Shown here: one piece after another, positions 23,646-35,204 of the stretch
How the letters are laid out: each line of letters starts with the position of its first letter
Numbering within the stretch: the stretch's first letter is position 1
NCBI RefSeq assembly: GCF_011386835.1
Contig: NC_088801.1
Span: 15,548,824-15,612,823, forward strand
DNA length: 64,000 bases
Source: Chrysemys picta bellii
Lineage: Eukaryota > Chordata > Testudines > Emydidae
Direction of reading: 5' to 3'
Notes under the pieces: model-generated
What the model was told of the DNA's origin: nothing
The model's database searches: none
The model's input: only the letters and a program-made list of their open reading frames with translations
Program-made: the position numbers and the translations under genes

Positions 23646-23929
23646 GGGTCTGGCTGGAATGTTTTAGTGGTTCCTGTGGCTTTGGAATCTGAGAGTCCCC
23701 TTAGTCCTCCCCTTCCTTCATGAGTATTGCTGTCGGCATGCTCACAACACTAGCACTTCTGCATTAAAATAATGACTATAATCAAACCTCATGCAGCAGG
23801 GTTTCTGTTATTCACTTGCAGGGGAAAAGAATGAATTTTTCCCCTGATGCACAGTCAGGTAGATGTATTCTGTTTTTTGGGGTGTTTTCTCCCCCTTTCC
23901 TCTGAAGCAGATTGGCTACATCTGGAGAC

Positions 23930-24369
23930 TGTAAAGGACCAGGGTATAGGTGGTCTGCCCTAGTGGACACCAGTGCAGCCATGACCGCAAATCAAGGATG
24001 GCCACGAGGCAGTAGTCAGCGAGCATAGATCAGAGTAATCGTTAGCGCCAGCATTAATAGCCAAGAGTCAGGGTCAGAGTCAGACTGGGGTTGGAGGCCA
24101 GAGACCAGAAAGCAAGGTGAAGTCTGGCAGCACAGCAAGAAAGAAGTCTGTGTGGTTGCCCAGACAACTTCCTGGGGCACCCTCCAGTGTTAAATAGAGA
24201 GCATGAGCCAATCAGAAGGTTGCAGGGTGCTGCCGCTCTGGTCTCCACTAATCCCTAATTTCTATAGTGGTCCTTGGATGCAGCTCTCCATGGCCTCTCA
24301 AGGGTGATGTTGGTGCACCAGCTGTCTCAGGTTTCACACACCCAGGTTCTAGTCCCCTGTATCCTTACA
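23930..24369. mobile_element. Probable solo LTR (TGTAAAGG...CCTTACA)
   Basis: Inverted ends tgtaaagg and ccttaca bound a 440-bp segment flanked by gagac (23925-23929) and gagcc (24370-24374), 4 of 5 identical. Inside are a CCAAT-type gccaatcag and a TATA-like gttaaatagagag near 24190-24215. Their order suggests minus orientation, but this is weak. The 64-residue minus frame (24054-24248) is inside and not a gene. Confidence 0.65.
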
Positions 24370-24374
24370 GAGCC

Positions 24375-25174
24375 AGGACAACTGTACTGGTGGTACTGAG
24401 GATCCTCTTTTTAGATGCCTCATTGCTGTGTCTTGCTCACATACGCAAGATTATACTGATCACCAGGTTTGGGGTTGGGAAAGAATTTTCTCTAGGTCAG
24501 ATTAGCTGTGTTAGCCAATATCCAATAGATGACTTGGAAGAACCATACTCCCAGGATGCTTTGCATTTATGTTAAGCTTTATTGTGGAAATATACTAATG
24601 TAGTAGATAAACTTTCAATAACCTCTGTTCTTTGTATGTGTAGGAAATAGAATGAATGTTCTGTTAAGGAATTTATATATGAATTGTTGCTAGGTACCAT
24701 CAAGACAAAACAGTTCATGTCACTATTGTCTGATGCTATTTGTACTGTTTGGTTTATTAACATCTGGAATGTTGTTGTGTGTGGTTGGTATAAATGTCTC
24801 TCTATTTCAAAAAATAGATAAGCTAAAGTGAGTAAGGTGCATTAATCTTCTCCTTGTCCTAAACAAGTACAGTATAAATCTAAATCAATTTAAGTTCATA
24901 CTTTGGGACAGATTAATTGCTGCAAGACTGTCTTAAAAAGATTGGTATGTGTGAGCCGCTCTGTTTGTCTTGATCTATCGTTTAGTAACTGATTGAGCTG
25001 AGTTAGACGATGTTTTGTTCATCGATAATTTAAACTGAACCCTAACATCCAGGGCCTTGGTCTTTTCGCCTTCCACTGCAACATGGGGCATAGCTCATCT
25101 GCTGGGATCACCTGCACATATCTCACCTACTATTCCCTGCCATTACAGGGACCTGGGACATTGATGGCACCCGG
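24375..25174. other. Non-coding, nothing recognised
   Basis: AT-rich. No repeat named. It lies between the LTR and the LINE 3' end. Confidence 0.4.
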
Positions 25175-25356
25175 TTCTCTCCTATCCTCTGCCTGTTGCA
25201 CACAGTTTGGTCTCCTAATGACTGAAATACTTTAGCCTAATTGATGTGTTTGGGCTTAAAATAGGGATATCTGGGTGGAAAATTAATGGTCTTTTTATAC
25301 AGGAGGCCAAACTGGATGATCTCATGGTCCCTTCTGGCTTTAAACTCTATGAACAT
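25175..25356 (+). mobile_element. L3/CR1-like LINE 3' end
   Basis: Order: tctcctaatgactgaaatac, tttagcctaattgatgtgtt, then tacaggaggccaaactggat and gatctcatggtcccttctgg. The terminal phrase 'aggtcagactagatgat...ggtcccttctggcct' is the conserved 3' end of an L3-like LINE in reptiles. Homologous to 44752-44940. Confidence 0.8.
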
Positions 25357-25450
25357 TGAAACATACAAACTCCCATGAGCAAAGTAATGACCTCCCATGA
25401 GTAAAGTAGACTGACATCAAAGTGATTTTTGTAATCACCTACTCAATAAA

Positions 25451-25590
25451 GTCTGATTCAGGAAAACAGGTGCTTAATTTTAAGCATGGAAATAATCACA
25501 TCCCTATGCAGCAAATCACTTAAGCACATACTTAATTTCCAAATGCTTAATGTTAAGCATGTGTTTAAATGTGTTTTGCTGACTGGGATT
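25451..25590. repeat. Palindromic MITE relic
   Basis: Ends gtctgattcaggaaaacagg and tgttttgctgactgggatt. The interior repeats cttaagcacatactta and taagcatgtgtttaaa in opposite senses. Both arms are visible. Confidence 0.7.
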
Positions 25591-26719
25591 AAAGTTATTG
25601 GAATTGACGTTGAAAGAGGCATTATTGCATCACAGCAATTGACTAAGCTGCTGCAGTTTTAGGACTGATCAGAAACTTTTTTGTTTATGGGGACTGAGTG
25701 CCTTCCCTTCAAAGTCCAAGTCACTCTGGGGACAGAAGTGAAGATGGGAGCCATCTTGAAAGGCAGAAAAGTGAGGCATCAGATCTCTTGTCCTGAGCGT
25801 TGCAGGGGAATCTCCCGAAATTTAGCCTAAGCAAAGAAGGGCCTGAATGAAGAGGTTTCACCTGGGACAAAGCTTGCCCTGAGCAGGGAAGGGCCTGAAC
25901 ATGGAACTCGCATCCCCAAGGTCCTAGTTGGGAAGGACTGTGTATTTGCTGCAGTGGAATCAGCAGGATTCAAGTTGATCTAGAATAAAAGGATCTTATG
26001 ATCACTGACTGTTGTTTGGATACTTTAACTGTATTTGTCCAATTGTATTTGCGACTTTATTTAATTCAATTATTTTATCCCAGGCAGACTGGAAGTAAAG
26101 GTCCTTGTTTCTTTTGTTGGCCCTGCCTATGAGTGTCATTCCTAGTTGAGCACATCCAGGGCTTTGGGTATAATAGTTGGAACTCCTACACTGCTCGTCG
26201 CTGTGGGTTGTAATGTGGTTATCATAGCTACTGACTCTAACCAGTTTTTGTACACAAGTGCTCATACAGTCTCAGGCCTACCAATGACAAGAAGGGGTTG
26301 GTTATGTGATTTATGGAAAATGTCTTGGCTAAAATCCAGTGAATAGCATTCTCGAGCTCTGAAGTCTTTCCTCAAAATCAAAAGTTTCATACCCAAGGCA
26401 ACCACATAGTAATGGAAGAAAATAATTTTCTGGGGGATGTGGGTGAAAATTTTCCACAAATGTATATGGAAGGGCACTTAAACAGTTAAAATCTGAATTT
26501 GAAAAAGACCTTTTAGTCACCTGTGATGAAAAGGTCACATTTAGCATTAGGGATTTTTTCTGTACTCAGCAGCCAGTAATGGATGACTATAACTGAATTT
26601 CAAGATTCCAGCTCAACAAGAACATGGAAATTAATTGTGTCAGTCAGAAAGTGTTTTGTTACAACCATCTGTTTATATTAGAGAGTTTGGAATGATGATG
26701 ATGATAATAATGCTTTGCA
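25591..26719. other. Non-coding, nothing recognised
   Basis: Several frames of 60-90 codons on both strands (for example 26002-26265 minus) have no motif I can identify. Confidence 0.4.
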
Positions 26720-26960
26720 CTTGTATTGTGCTTTTCATCTGAGGATTTCAAAGTCCTTTACAAACATTAATAATATAACTTCAAACAGCAATGAAGCCTC
26801 ACAACCTCCCTGTGAGGTAGGTAAAAAGCAGCTGGAAAAAATGAGCCATGGAACTGTTGCATGACTTGCACAAGGTCACTCAGTGAATCTGTGACAACGT
26901 AGGGAATAGAACCCGAGAGGCCAGGCTTGCAATCTCTTTTCTAACCACCAGAAAGGGCAG
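26720..26960 (-). mobile_element. MIR-like SINE, minus strand
   Basis: On the plus strand: tcaaagtcctttacaaacat, then ctccctgtgaggtaggtaaa, gcacaaggtcactcagtgaa, agaacccgagaggccaggct and tttctaaccaccag. This is the reverse order of a MIR-type element, from 3' tail to tRNA-like head. Confidence 0.8.
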
Positions 26961-27206
26961 ATTCAGATAATTTCTTCTCTGTATTATGAAGATATGTGGA
27001 AAATCCTATGCATATGAAGAAATAAAAATGTAAACATTTCCTTAGTAAGTAAAATTAGTTTAAAGTGATGATTTTGTGCTTTTATTTTTTCAGCAGCTAT
27101 TTATCAATGCAAAGGGACACCAAACGCCCATTGCTTCTTTTTCAATGAGATTTGATGGTTTTGTGCCTTTGAAAGTCGCATCCCAACCACTGAAAAAATG
27201 TTTTAA

Positions 27207-27250
27207 GGCCTTGATTCAGGAAAGCACTTAAGCACATACTTAACTTAAAC
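27207..27250. repeat. MITE half-copy
   Basis: aaggccttgattcaggaaag with cttaagcacatacttaactt. It is one arm of the same palindromic family as 19858-19953. Confidence 0.6.
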
Positions 27251-28084
27251 AACAGTTGGAAATTCCCCTTCATCGATCAGTTATAATTATTATTTGCACT
27301 ATTGAAACTATTTTTTCCAATGTATTTAAGTAGGTTTTTTTAAATGAAGACTAAATAAAGTTGAACATAAAATAGCTAACTGTTGCCTTACAAAATAAAA
27401 GTAAATTATTATAATATAATATATGTACATTAATGTAAAGATCAACTACTGTCCTCACAGTGGTAAGAAAATACAAGGTGTCCTCTTGAGAGTGACTGAC
27501 CAACTTTCTGTCATAAATGCTGCTTTCAAGTTTAAAACCATTTTTGCTTAGAGGGAAATCTAAGGAAAATCACAAATTCCTAGTTCTAATTAAAACTGAT
27601 TTTCAAACCTGCAATTTTCTTTCCTTCAGACCAGGAACTAGGTCTTTAAAGGGGCCAAATGGGCCAAATTCTTGCATTAAAAAGAAACCTGTGTGATCTG
27701 AACAATTAATTTTCTCTTAATTTGAGGTGCTTTTAAATTGAACACTCTACCATTTTCATCTCCTCAAAAGTTCTTTACATTTTCCATACAGTTTAAGATG
27801 ATTTGTCCTAGAAATTTTCTTCACCTAACTTAACTGTTTTTCACTTATCCCTACCCCAAAAGTCCAGCTCACTTGAAGTTTAGACCATTCACCATGATGC
27901 TGCAACACTTCGGGAAGTCCAGCAAATAGAGGAAAATGAATGTCTCACATCCACCAGGACCTCAACAACGTCCCTCACCAGCACTTGAAGTCATTCAAGA
28001 ACTTGTGGACCCACACACTTAACTTTGACAATGTGACTTCAACTTGATAAAGCTTGGGAAGCAAATGGAATTCACAGGAAGTCA
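27251..28084. other. Non-coding, nothing recognised
   Basis: AT-rich. The last 200 bases may hold badly decayed sequence of the LINE that follows. Confidence 0.4.
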
Positions 28085-28370
28085 CAAACAAACACCTTGT
28101 AGAAGACCCAACACAGCAGATCTCTGCCTTCAATCTGTGAAGCATATGGGCAACCCTAAATCACATCCGCACAAACCATGGCAGATGTGGATACTTGATG
28201 CTCAAATGGAGAATTAAAAACTCTCTAGTGTGCGACTGTGGTCATCCAGAACAGACCATGGAACATATAACGACTCAATGCCCGATTCACAAATACAAAG
28301 GCGGTATCACAGCTATATACTCTGCTACTCCTGATGCAATTATCTGGTTTCTTTGCTCCTCTGATCCCCA
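28085..28370 (+). mobile_element. Non-LTR retrotransposon ORF2 C-terminal relic, copy 2
   Basis: In one frame from about 28085: D-P-T-Q-Q-I-S-A-F-N-L, a TGA stop, S-I-W-A-T-L-N-H-I-R-T-N-H-G-R-C, then C-D-C-G-H-P-E-Q-T-M-E-H-I-T-T-Q-C, a C-x-C-x8-H-x4-C cluster, and P-D-A-I-I-W-F. This is the same ORF2 end as at 21903-22134. The TGA may be a decayed CGA (CpG loss). Homology stops near 28360, where LTR-like sequence begins. Confidence 0.8.
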
Positions 28371-28555
28371 CCTGCAGCTCAGTCCCTGCAGCTCCTTTTA
28401 TCTGAGCCTGTATCACTCTGGTTGGTCACTTCCCTGTAGCCTTTCTAGGCAGGCCTGGAGGACCCACCTTCACTGCTCCTTTTCTGGGGCAGGGTGTGGT
28501 AGGATCGCAAGGCCTCCAGCAGGGGGCCTCAAAGGGCCTGGTACACCCCGTCACA
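28371..28555 (-). mobile_element. LTR fragment, minus strand (TGTGACGGGG start)
   Basis: The plus strand ends gtacaccccgtcaca at 28555, the complement of a TGTGACGGGG LTR start. The sequence inward (ggggcctcaaagggcctggt, ggcaggcctggaggaccca) is GC-rich compared with the flanks and similar in style to reptile LTRs. The 3' part of the LTR is missing at the junction with the LINE relic, and I find no TSD. Confidence 0.45.
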
Positions 28556-31091
28556 GGAGGACATAGGTATAACTTTACTAACCCTGAGGACACAATGTAT
28601 TTTGTGAAATGTATCAACTTCAGGCACTAACATGGAAGCTGATCATACTGAATCTGAGGTGGTTAATTAATGAAGGGAACATCAGATATAGACAATTTTC
28701 TGGGAAACTATTATATTTCATTAGTTTGTTTCAAACACAAAATGCTTTATTTAGTAGGATGCTGTTTTCAAGGACTGGATGTAACACTCATTCTTTTGTA
28801 TAAAGTTCCTAAGTGAAACAGTTTACAGTTTCTTCCACTCCCCTCACCCCCCAGTTATCACATGAAGTCCAAGCACTGGAGGTGGCCTGGTAATTTCAGA
28901 AAGCACCATAAAAAGAGCATGCATGCTTTAATTGCATAGCACCCTATGGGACCAGATTGTGTTTTGACCCAGACTGGGGACAACATGGTGCTTTGTTGTC
29001 CCATGAGTAGTTCCTGGAGGCATTGAACTTCAGACAGACATAGTATTGCAAACTCATGATATTTGATGTTTTTCTTAAAACCCCTGGATTCATGTAATTT
29101 GGTGAGAATCTCAGCTTTCATTTAAAAACAGTAAGTTTCAAGTCCTTATAGTGATGGGAAAAGGTTTTAAAAGATATATAAGTTCACCCTATTGGCTCAG
29201 AAAGCAGAAGACAAATGAAACCAGCCCAAATTTTTGTTTTAAATATCTCATGATTTTTAAGCCAATCTCATAATTTTTGAGGCCTGCCTCATGATTTTTA
29301 ATGTGTAGAATTGGCATTACAGTACAATATCTCCCTAGGTTTACCAACGTGCACAAAAATGTGTGGGCTGTACCATCACTTTGGAACCCTGGCAAGTGTA
29401 CTGTATTGCAGCCCGGGGCTGCTCTAATTTATGCCAGGGCCAATGTAGAACAGCTCCAAAATTAGGGAGCTATAAGTGTGCCTCCCACATCTCCCTTTGT
29501 GATGCTGAAAACCTCACCCATTGTTTGACTATAAGAAACCTAATTCCTTTCATTAAACTTTTTGACTGTAAAATGAACTGGAATGATAAAGTACTGATCT
29601 GCTGTTTTATATTATTGTTTGTATGGTGCTGAAGCAGGCTGGGATAAGATTTTATAGCTATACTCCCGCTGAGTCCCTCATGACGATGAGATGCACATCT
29701 CAATCTGGCAATCGCTGGGAGCAAAAAATTATAACTAAGTGGTTTTCAGTGGTACCTGGAAAATGCTACTAACCTAACAATTAAAACATCCTTCCTGTCT
29801 TTCTCCTCCCTTCTTTCTTGGGGTGGAATGGAATTTTCAGTATGATTATGGTAATACCATTGGAAGCAATCTCTGCATTTGTTGTTCTTTATAGGAATGG
29901 GTATGTTTTGTTTATTTATTTGAGCTGCATGCTGGGATGACTTGTAGACTGTCTTAAAACCTAGAGAGCTCCCCATCTAAAACAATAATGAAAAACCATC
30001 TGTTAAATTTATTATTTTGATTAAATAAGTTTCACTTTATTGCTATAGTAAAGTATAGTAAATGGTAGGTTAGCCATCTGAGTGAGAGAAGATCTCTATT
30101 GGATATATGAGAGCCTTTTTGAAATCACCTCTGGAGGATGTCACATACTCTGTGTTTTTGCATGTATCTTATAGTTGTTATGCTGGATGGTAGATTTCTA
30201 TCCAATACCATAAAATTGTCTGCATATATTAAAAAATAAATACACAAAAATTGTTGTGACACAGTTAAGGTTCCTATACAAGTAATATACAAGTCAATCT
30301 TCTTCGAATGGCTGAATTAGATGTAGAGCAACAACTATGATTTTATATTTAGGTGGTTAGGTATGTAAGTTCTGATATGTTAGTGAAAAGCAATGTGCTA
30401 ACAACCCAGAGATTTGACTCCTTAAGAGAAACAGTAATTGCAGTAGCATCATGGTCTTGATTCGTGGGTCTGGCTGAGTTTCAGCCATGCCTTTTCTTCC
30501 TCCAGCCATATCATGAAATGCTTCCTATGACAGATTGAGTCAAGGAGTGATGCAAAGAGGTTGAAATTGTAAACTAAAATTTGTCCTAATTACTTTTCAG
30601 AAGCTGGGGTCACAATTTATAGCTAAACAGAAAAATCTATAATTTTGGAATCGGAATATAAACTGAAGCTTGAGCTAGGATAATCAAAGCCTTAAAGCTA
30701 AAATTGATCGAATACAGATTAAAATGTATACTACTGAAACTCCATAAAGTCAGCTGGGAGGATTTTGTGTGGTTAATGGAGGGTGCAAATCCACATGGTT
30801 CATCTGTACTCTCTTCTATTTGATGTCATTATCCCTCTCCCACTTAAGAAAACTGAGGGTGAGAAATCTGTTTACAATATTACTAACCTGCACCTCAGTA
30901 TGTGTTAGAGACCAGATTTTGAGAGCTATGAAACAGAGAAGAAAACATGTAAAGGTACTTCTGTGAGATTCTTTCCTGATTATTTATCACTGTTGGTGAA
31001 AAGAAACTTCCTTGATGTTAAGAGACACATCCTTGTGCTTTGGGCTTTGATCGTACTACCGTATATTGTTCCCAGCAAACCTGGAAGATTG
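28556..31091. other. Long AT-rich non-coding stretch, nothing recognised
   Basis: About 2.5 kb. Frames such as 28858-29121 and 29363-29632 show no domain. No microsatellite of note. Confidence 0.45.
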
Positions 31092-31101
31092 TTTTTGGAG
31101 G

Positions 31102-31799
31102 TGTGACAGTGCGCACTCACCTCTCATGAGCGCCTCCTGTCAGGTGGGTGCAAACCTGCACTCTCTCTGCTCCTGGCTTCCTCTGTTGGCTGTTAACCTC
31201 ATCAGGTGGGTCTTTAGCGGCTCAGCCCTCCAGCCAAGTCACACATGGTCAATATGTGACTCAACAAACCCCTTTCAGGGTAGCAAAGGTCCAACAGAGC
31301 CTGTCCCCATGCCCTTGTTATGATCTTTACCCCTGTCCTCAGCCTCTTCTGGGCTAGCTTTAAGTCTGTGCCTGCCCTGGTATAGAACAGTGCCCCCAGG
31401 GCTTTTTCCCTGGAGACTTTTTAAGTTCTGCACTTCACTTGGGCCCCTAAACTTGCCTTATCCCCTTCTCGTGACATAGGCCACCCTGCCAGTGGGGAGA
31501 CCCGGTTCCACCCACTGCCCCGAGTCCCAACCCAGAGCTCCTATAAGTAGCAGCCATCTGCTGCTTCCTGTACTTCTGTTGCTGCTGCTGTTCCCTTGGC
31601 GACTTCCCACGTAGCCCCTTCCGCTTCACCCCTACGTCAGGGCTGAAGTTCTTCCTCACAGAATGCCAGTGTCACCAGAACCCATCTTCTGGTTCTCCCT
31701 TGAGCTCCAGAAACCACCAAATATTCCCAAAAGATACCAGGTTCACTCTTTTATTTTATTTTATTTTATTTTATTTTATTTTATTTTATTTTTTGGAGG
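31102..31799 (+). mobile_element. GC-rich LTR-like element ending in (TTTTA)n
   Basis: It begins TGTGACAGTGCGCACTC, continues GC-rich with phrases such as ccagccaagtcacacatggt and tgctgctgctgttcccttgg, and ends in a TTTTA pentamer tract. The words before its start (tttttggagg, 31092-31101) recur just after the tract (31790-31799), which may be a target-site duplication. The TGTGAC start suggests an LTR, but a terminal pentamer tract with a 10-bp duplication is unlike one. It may be a fragment of an LTR carried in a larger retroposon. The frames at 31066-31357 and 31447-31659 are incidental. Confidence 0.5.
31748..31794. repeat. (TTTTA)n microsatellite
   Basis: About nine tandem TTTTA units. 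Confidence 0.95.
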
Positions 31800-34365
31800 A
31801 GTAAACTATTACTTTTTATCTCCAAATATCACTGTGTTAAGACCACACAATTTATAATCTCAGGGCTTTGCTTTGTTTCTCTTGCTTTCTTGGCTACGCT
31901 GCAGAGTGCCAACTTCAGAGAGAAACTAGACTAGCACGTACTTTTTATCCTCATAGTGACATAAGATAATTATAACATTCCACATCTTGTATCGAAGTCT
32001 GGCTGCCCATGAGGGCCTTATCTTCTACAAAGAGATTCATTTTAAAAATCCAGTGGTATATCAAACAGAGCAGGGATTTTTATTTATTGTTTTAAGTATT
32101 GAATCTCAAAATCATGGCCGCAAGACAAATACAAATAATAATTAATGGCTTGTTTTAATACAATTTATAAAGGAAAACAAGTCTGAGAAAAATGAGGGTT
32201 TTTTTATCTAGGATCTTTCACTTTGCTCTGGCAGTGGTACTGTGAAAGAAGAGAAAGCTGACATTTATGAAAAATATAACCTCTAATGATACATTTTATG
32301 GTTTATGATTTTAGGCTCTCATCCTTGAGTATGCATAATGTTTTGGATCATCGTTGTTTTGACATCAAAACAAGATTGATATGAGATTTTATGTATGGTA
32401 TTTTGTCACCTCTAGAGTGCAACATTAAAATAGGATCAATTCAAACATTTACCACTGTACTTTATTATCCCTTGGGTAATGAATATCTGGATAACTGGGA
32501 ACTCAGAATCTTTGATATTAAGATTTATGAATTGGATAAAATTACCTTCTGCAACATGAATTTCTGTGAGATTGGGCTTTTCTTATATGCTGAAAAGCAT
32601 CAGAACTTATGAAGTATATAAAACATTTAAACTGAGAACAATGCTTTTGCACATTGTGCATTTAATATAAAAACTCTGTTCCTCATATGCTGGTATTGAG
32701 TCCAATGTAGAAAAATCCTAAAAATAAACTCTGGGCCAACTTCTGCTCTGCTACACCTCTTCAGGTCTATTGAAGTAGAACCCCTGACCTCTCCGAGTTC
32801 ACCAAGCCATCATCTCATTTAGATCCATTTCATTTTTTCCAGTGTCAGTAACCTTCTTTTATGAGCAAGCCTCTCTGTATCTTGTGGCCAATGCTGAATT
32901 TTCAAAAGATGATTGCATCTTTCTCAAGTCTATACCTAAAACTGATATATTCTTGTCAACCACTTTTATATCCCAAGGGTGACATCCTGGCCGCATTTAT
33001 AAAGGAAATGCACGTTAAGGGCAAAACTCCCATTGACTTCGGCGGGACCAGAAATTCACCTGAGGACTCTTCCTTTCCTTTTAATTTAAATATCTTGACT
33101 AGTCATAACTATTGGCCAAATGGAGCACTGGAGTGCTAAATAATGAGGCTTCGTTTTTTTGAAGGCATTCAGCATACACAGCTCACAATGATTTCAGTGA
33201 CAGTTGTGAGTGCACCGCAACTTTAAATATGAGGCCATAAACCAGTAAAAGGAGTCAGCAGAACATACATAAAAAGGCTTCCTGGGATCTTTCCACACAT
33301 GGTGGCTCCTTCTTTACAGATCTGACAAATAATTTTTAAAAAAAATCATCAATTAATTGCAAAATATCACAATATGTAAAATGACAATTGGGATATAAGC
33401 TAAAGTAGCTCTCCGCTTCTGAACTTTCAGTGCAGCATATGGTGGTGGATGTGATGTGGAAGATTCTTTGAGAATAGGTATTGTGGGTGATCTGTGGAGA
33501 AGGTGCACTTACTCCCAAGTTTTATGACAGTCAGCTCTGCTGCTCTCCAATACACAGGTTTTTATGTATTTATGTATATGTTTATTTAAGAAAAAATAAA
33601 CAAACAGGCGGTCTCAGGCCTGTTAATTTCTTCCTGAAATGGCTGGCTGGGCTCAAAGCCCGTGCAGGCTACCGAAACTAAGATATACTTTTAATTGGCT
33701 AGGGGTTCTAGTCTGTGTTGCACATAGTTTATTTCATTATGCAAAAGTTTCCTATTGTGTGCCTGCCACACGATCCTCCAGGACCTAGTTTTGGCTCTAT
33801 CTGGAAATGGCCAATTAGGCTTGCACTTCACTATTTTGCCTCAGATTCCCATGTCTCACATAGTTTATCAGGTTTTATTTATCTTCATACAGGTTAAGAT
33901 GCCCATTTTTAACAGTAAGCATAGACCTGTATCCAAAACATAAGCCAATCCTGAGCCTTTACTATAATAATTAATAATCTTTATCTGCAGCTGTCTGTGT
34001 CCTCTTGTGTCAGCTTTAATAAGACAGAATTACTGATATACTCTCCTGGGAACAATGATTCTTCTTGCTTTATTTCTAGCTTTGACAAAACCAGGGAAGT
34101 TTATTGCAAGATTTCTTGCAAGGTTGATCTCATGCAATTTCCAATTTCTTCATCATCATTAATCTTCTGATTCTCAGAGGATTGTCGGTTGTGCAGATCT
34201 CCTGATTTCATGTTCTGATTCTAATTTCCTTTACAGGGTGTGACACAAATTTCCTACATCTTGGGCAAATAAAATAAATATTGAGTTTGTGTTGCTATCT
34301 CTAAAATGTACACAACATTTGAAAAGTTCTTTAAAATCTTTCAAGGGAAGGCTGAGAAGAAACTA
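31800..34365. other. AT-rich non-coding stretch with one MITE fragment
   Basis: Mostly unremarkable. At about 32980-33062, gtgacatcctggccgcattt up to actcccattgacttcggcgg resembles half of a palindromic MITE. Frames at 32391-32612, 32861-33139 and 33481-33943 show no motif. Confidence 0.4.
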
Positions 34366-34592
34366 TGAAATATTATCAGGGGGTAGCTGTGTTAGTCTGT
34401 ATCCACAAAAAAAACAAGAAGTCTGGTGGCACATTAAAGACTAACAGATTCATTTGGGCATAAGCTTTCGTGGGTAAAAAAACCCACTTCTTCAACTGAA
34501 GTGAGTTTTTTACCCACGAAAGCTTATGCTCAAATGAATCTGTTAGTCTTTAAGATGCCACCAGACTCCTTGTTGTTTTTGTGAAATATTAT
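34366..34592. mobile_element. Hairpin repeat element, copy 3, with 11-bp direct repeats
   Basis: The longest hairpin in the window. The left arm at 34421-34487 (gtctggtggcacattaaaga, ..., gcataagctttcgtgggtaa) is nearly complementary to the right arm at 34501-34566, around a centre ttcttcaactgaa. To its left lies the complement of the tail seen in copies 1 and 2 (gggggtagctgtgttagtct). The 11-mer tgaaatattat flanks it at 34366-34376 and 34582-34592. No coding capacity. Confidence 0.85.
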
Positions 34593-34599
34593 GGTAACG

Positions 34600-35204
34600 T
34601 AACCCTTCTGACAGTTGTAGTGGGCAGCAAGAAGGGCTGGGTTCAATATCTAGGGGGTTTATTTCCAACAATATAACCAAACCCGGCTCGAGCCCCCGCC
34701 CAGTAACCTGGGAACATTTCACTCTACCCTCTGGGTGCCTTGAAGAGGCAATTCTTCCCCTCTCGCAAACACAGAGTCTGTGGTAGAAAGAGTTTCTTTA
34801 ATAAAAGTAACCTAGCATTAATCTGAGAAAACAGCACAAGCAGTATTCATAAACAGAAAAGCATGAGCAAGATGCCCTCCCGAGAGTATCCTGCGAAGTA
34901 TCCTTTGCTTCAGGTTCTGGAGCCTAACACCTAAGTTTTTGTAGTGTGCCCCCCCCTTAACACCTCACTCACAGGTGGTGTGCATGGTCAGTGCAGACCC
35001 AGAGATCACAGGTACATCTGTGTGAATTCTCCTCCTGCCATGAGGGGGGAAGAGAATAAACGCTACCATGCTTGCGCCACTGTCTAAGCTCCTGCAGACC
35101 ACCTAGTCTCTTACTCTTACATTCCTGCTACAAATGATTTCTGCTCTCAGTGATTTCCAGCTCTGGGCAGGCAGGGCAGAAACACATTCCTAAAGCAATT
35201 AATA
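34600..35204 (-). mobile_element. LTR/ERV-like sequence, probably minus strand
   Basis: Contains gggtttatttcc and ctttaataaaag, complements or copies of aataaa-type signals, and phrases (gtaacctgggaacatttcac, gaggcaattcttcccctctc) that I associate with reptile LTR elements. No gag or pol frame. The ends and TSD were not found. Assignment is tentative. Confidence 0.35.
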
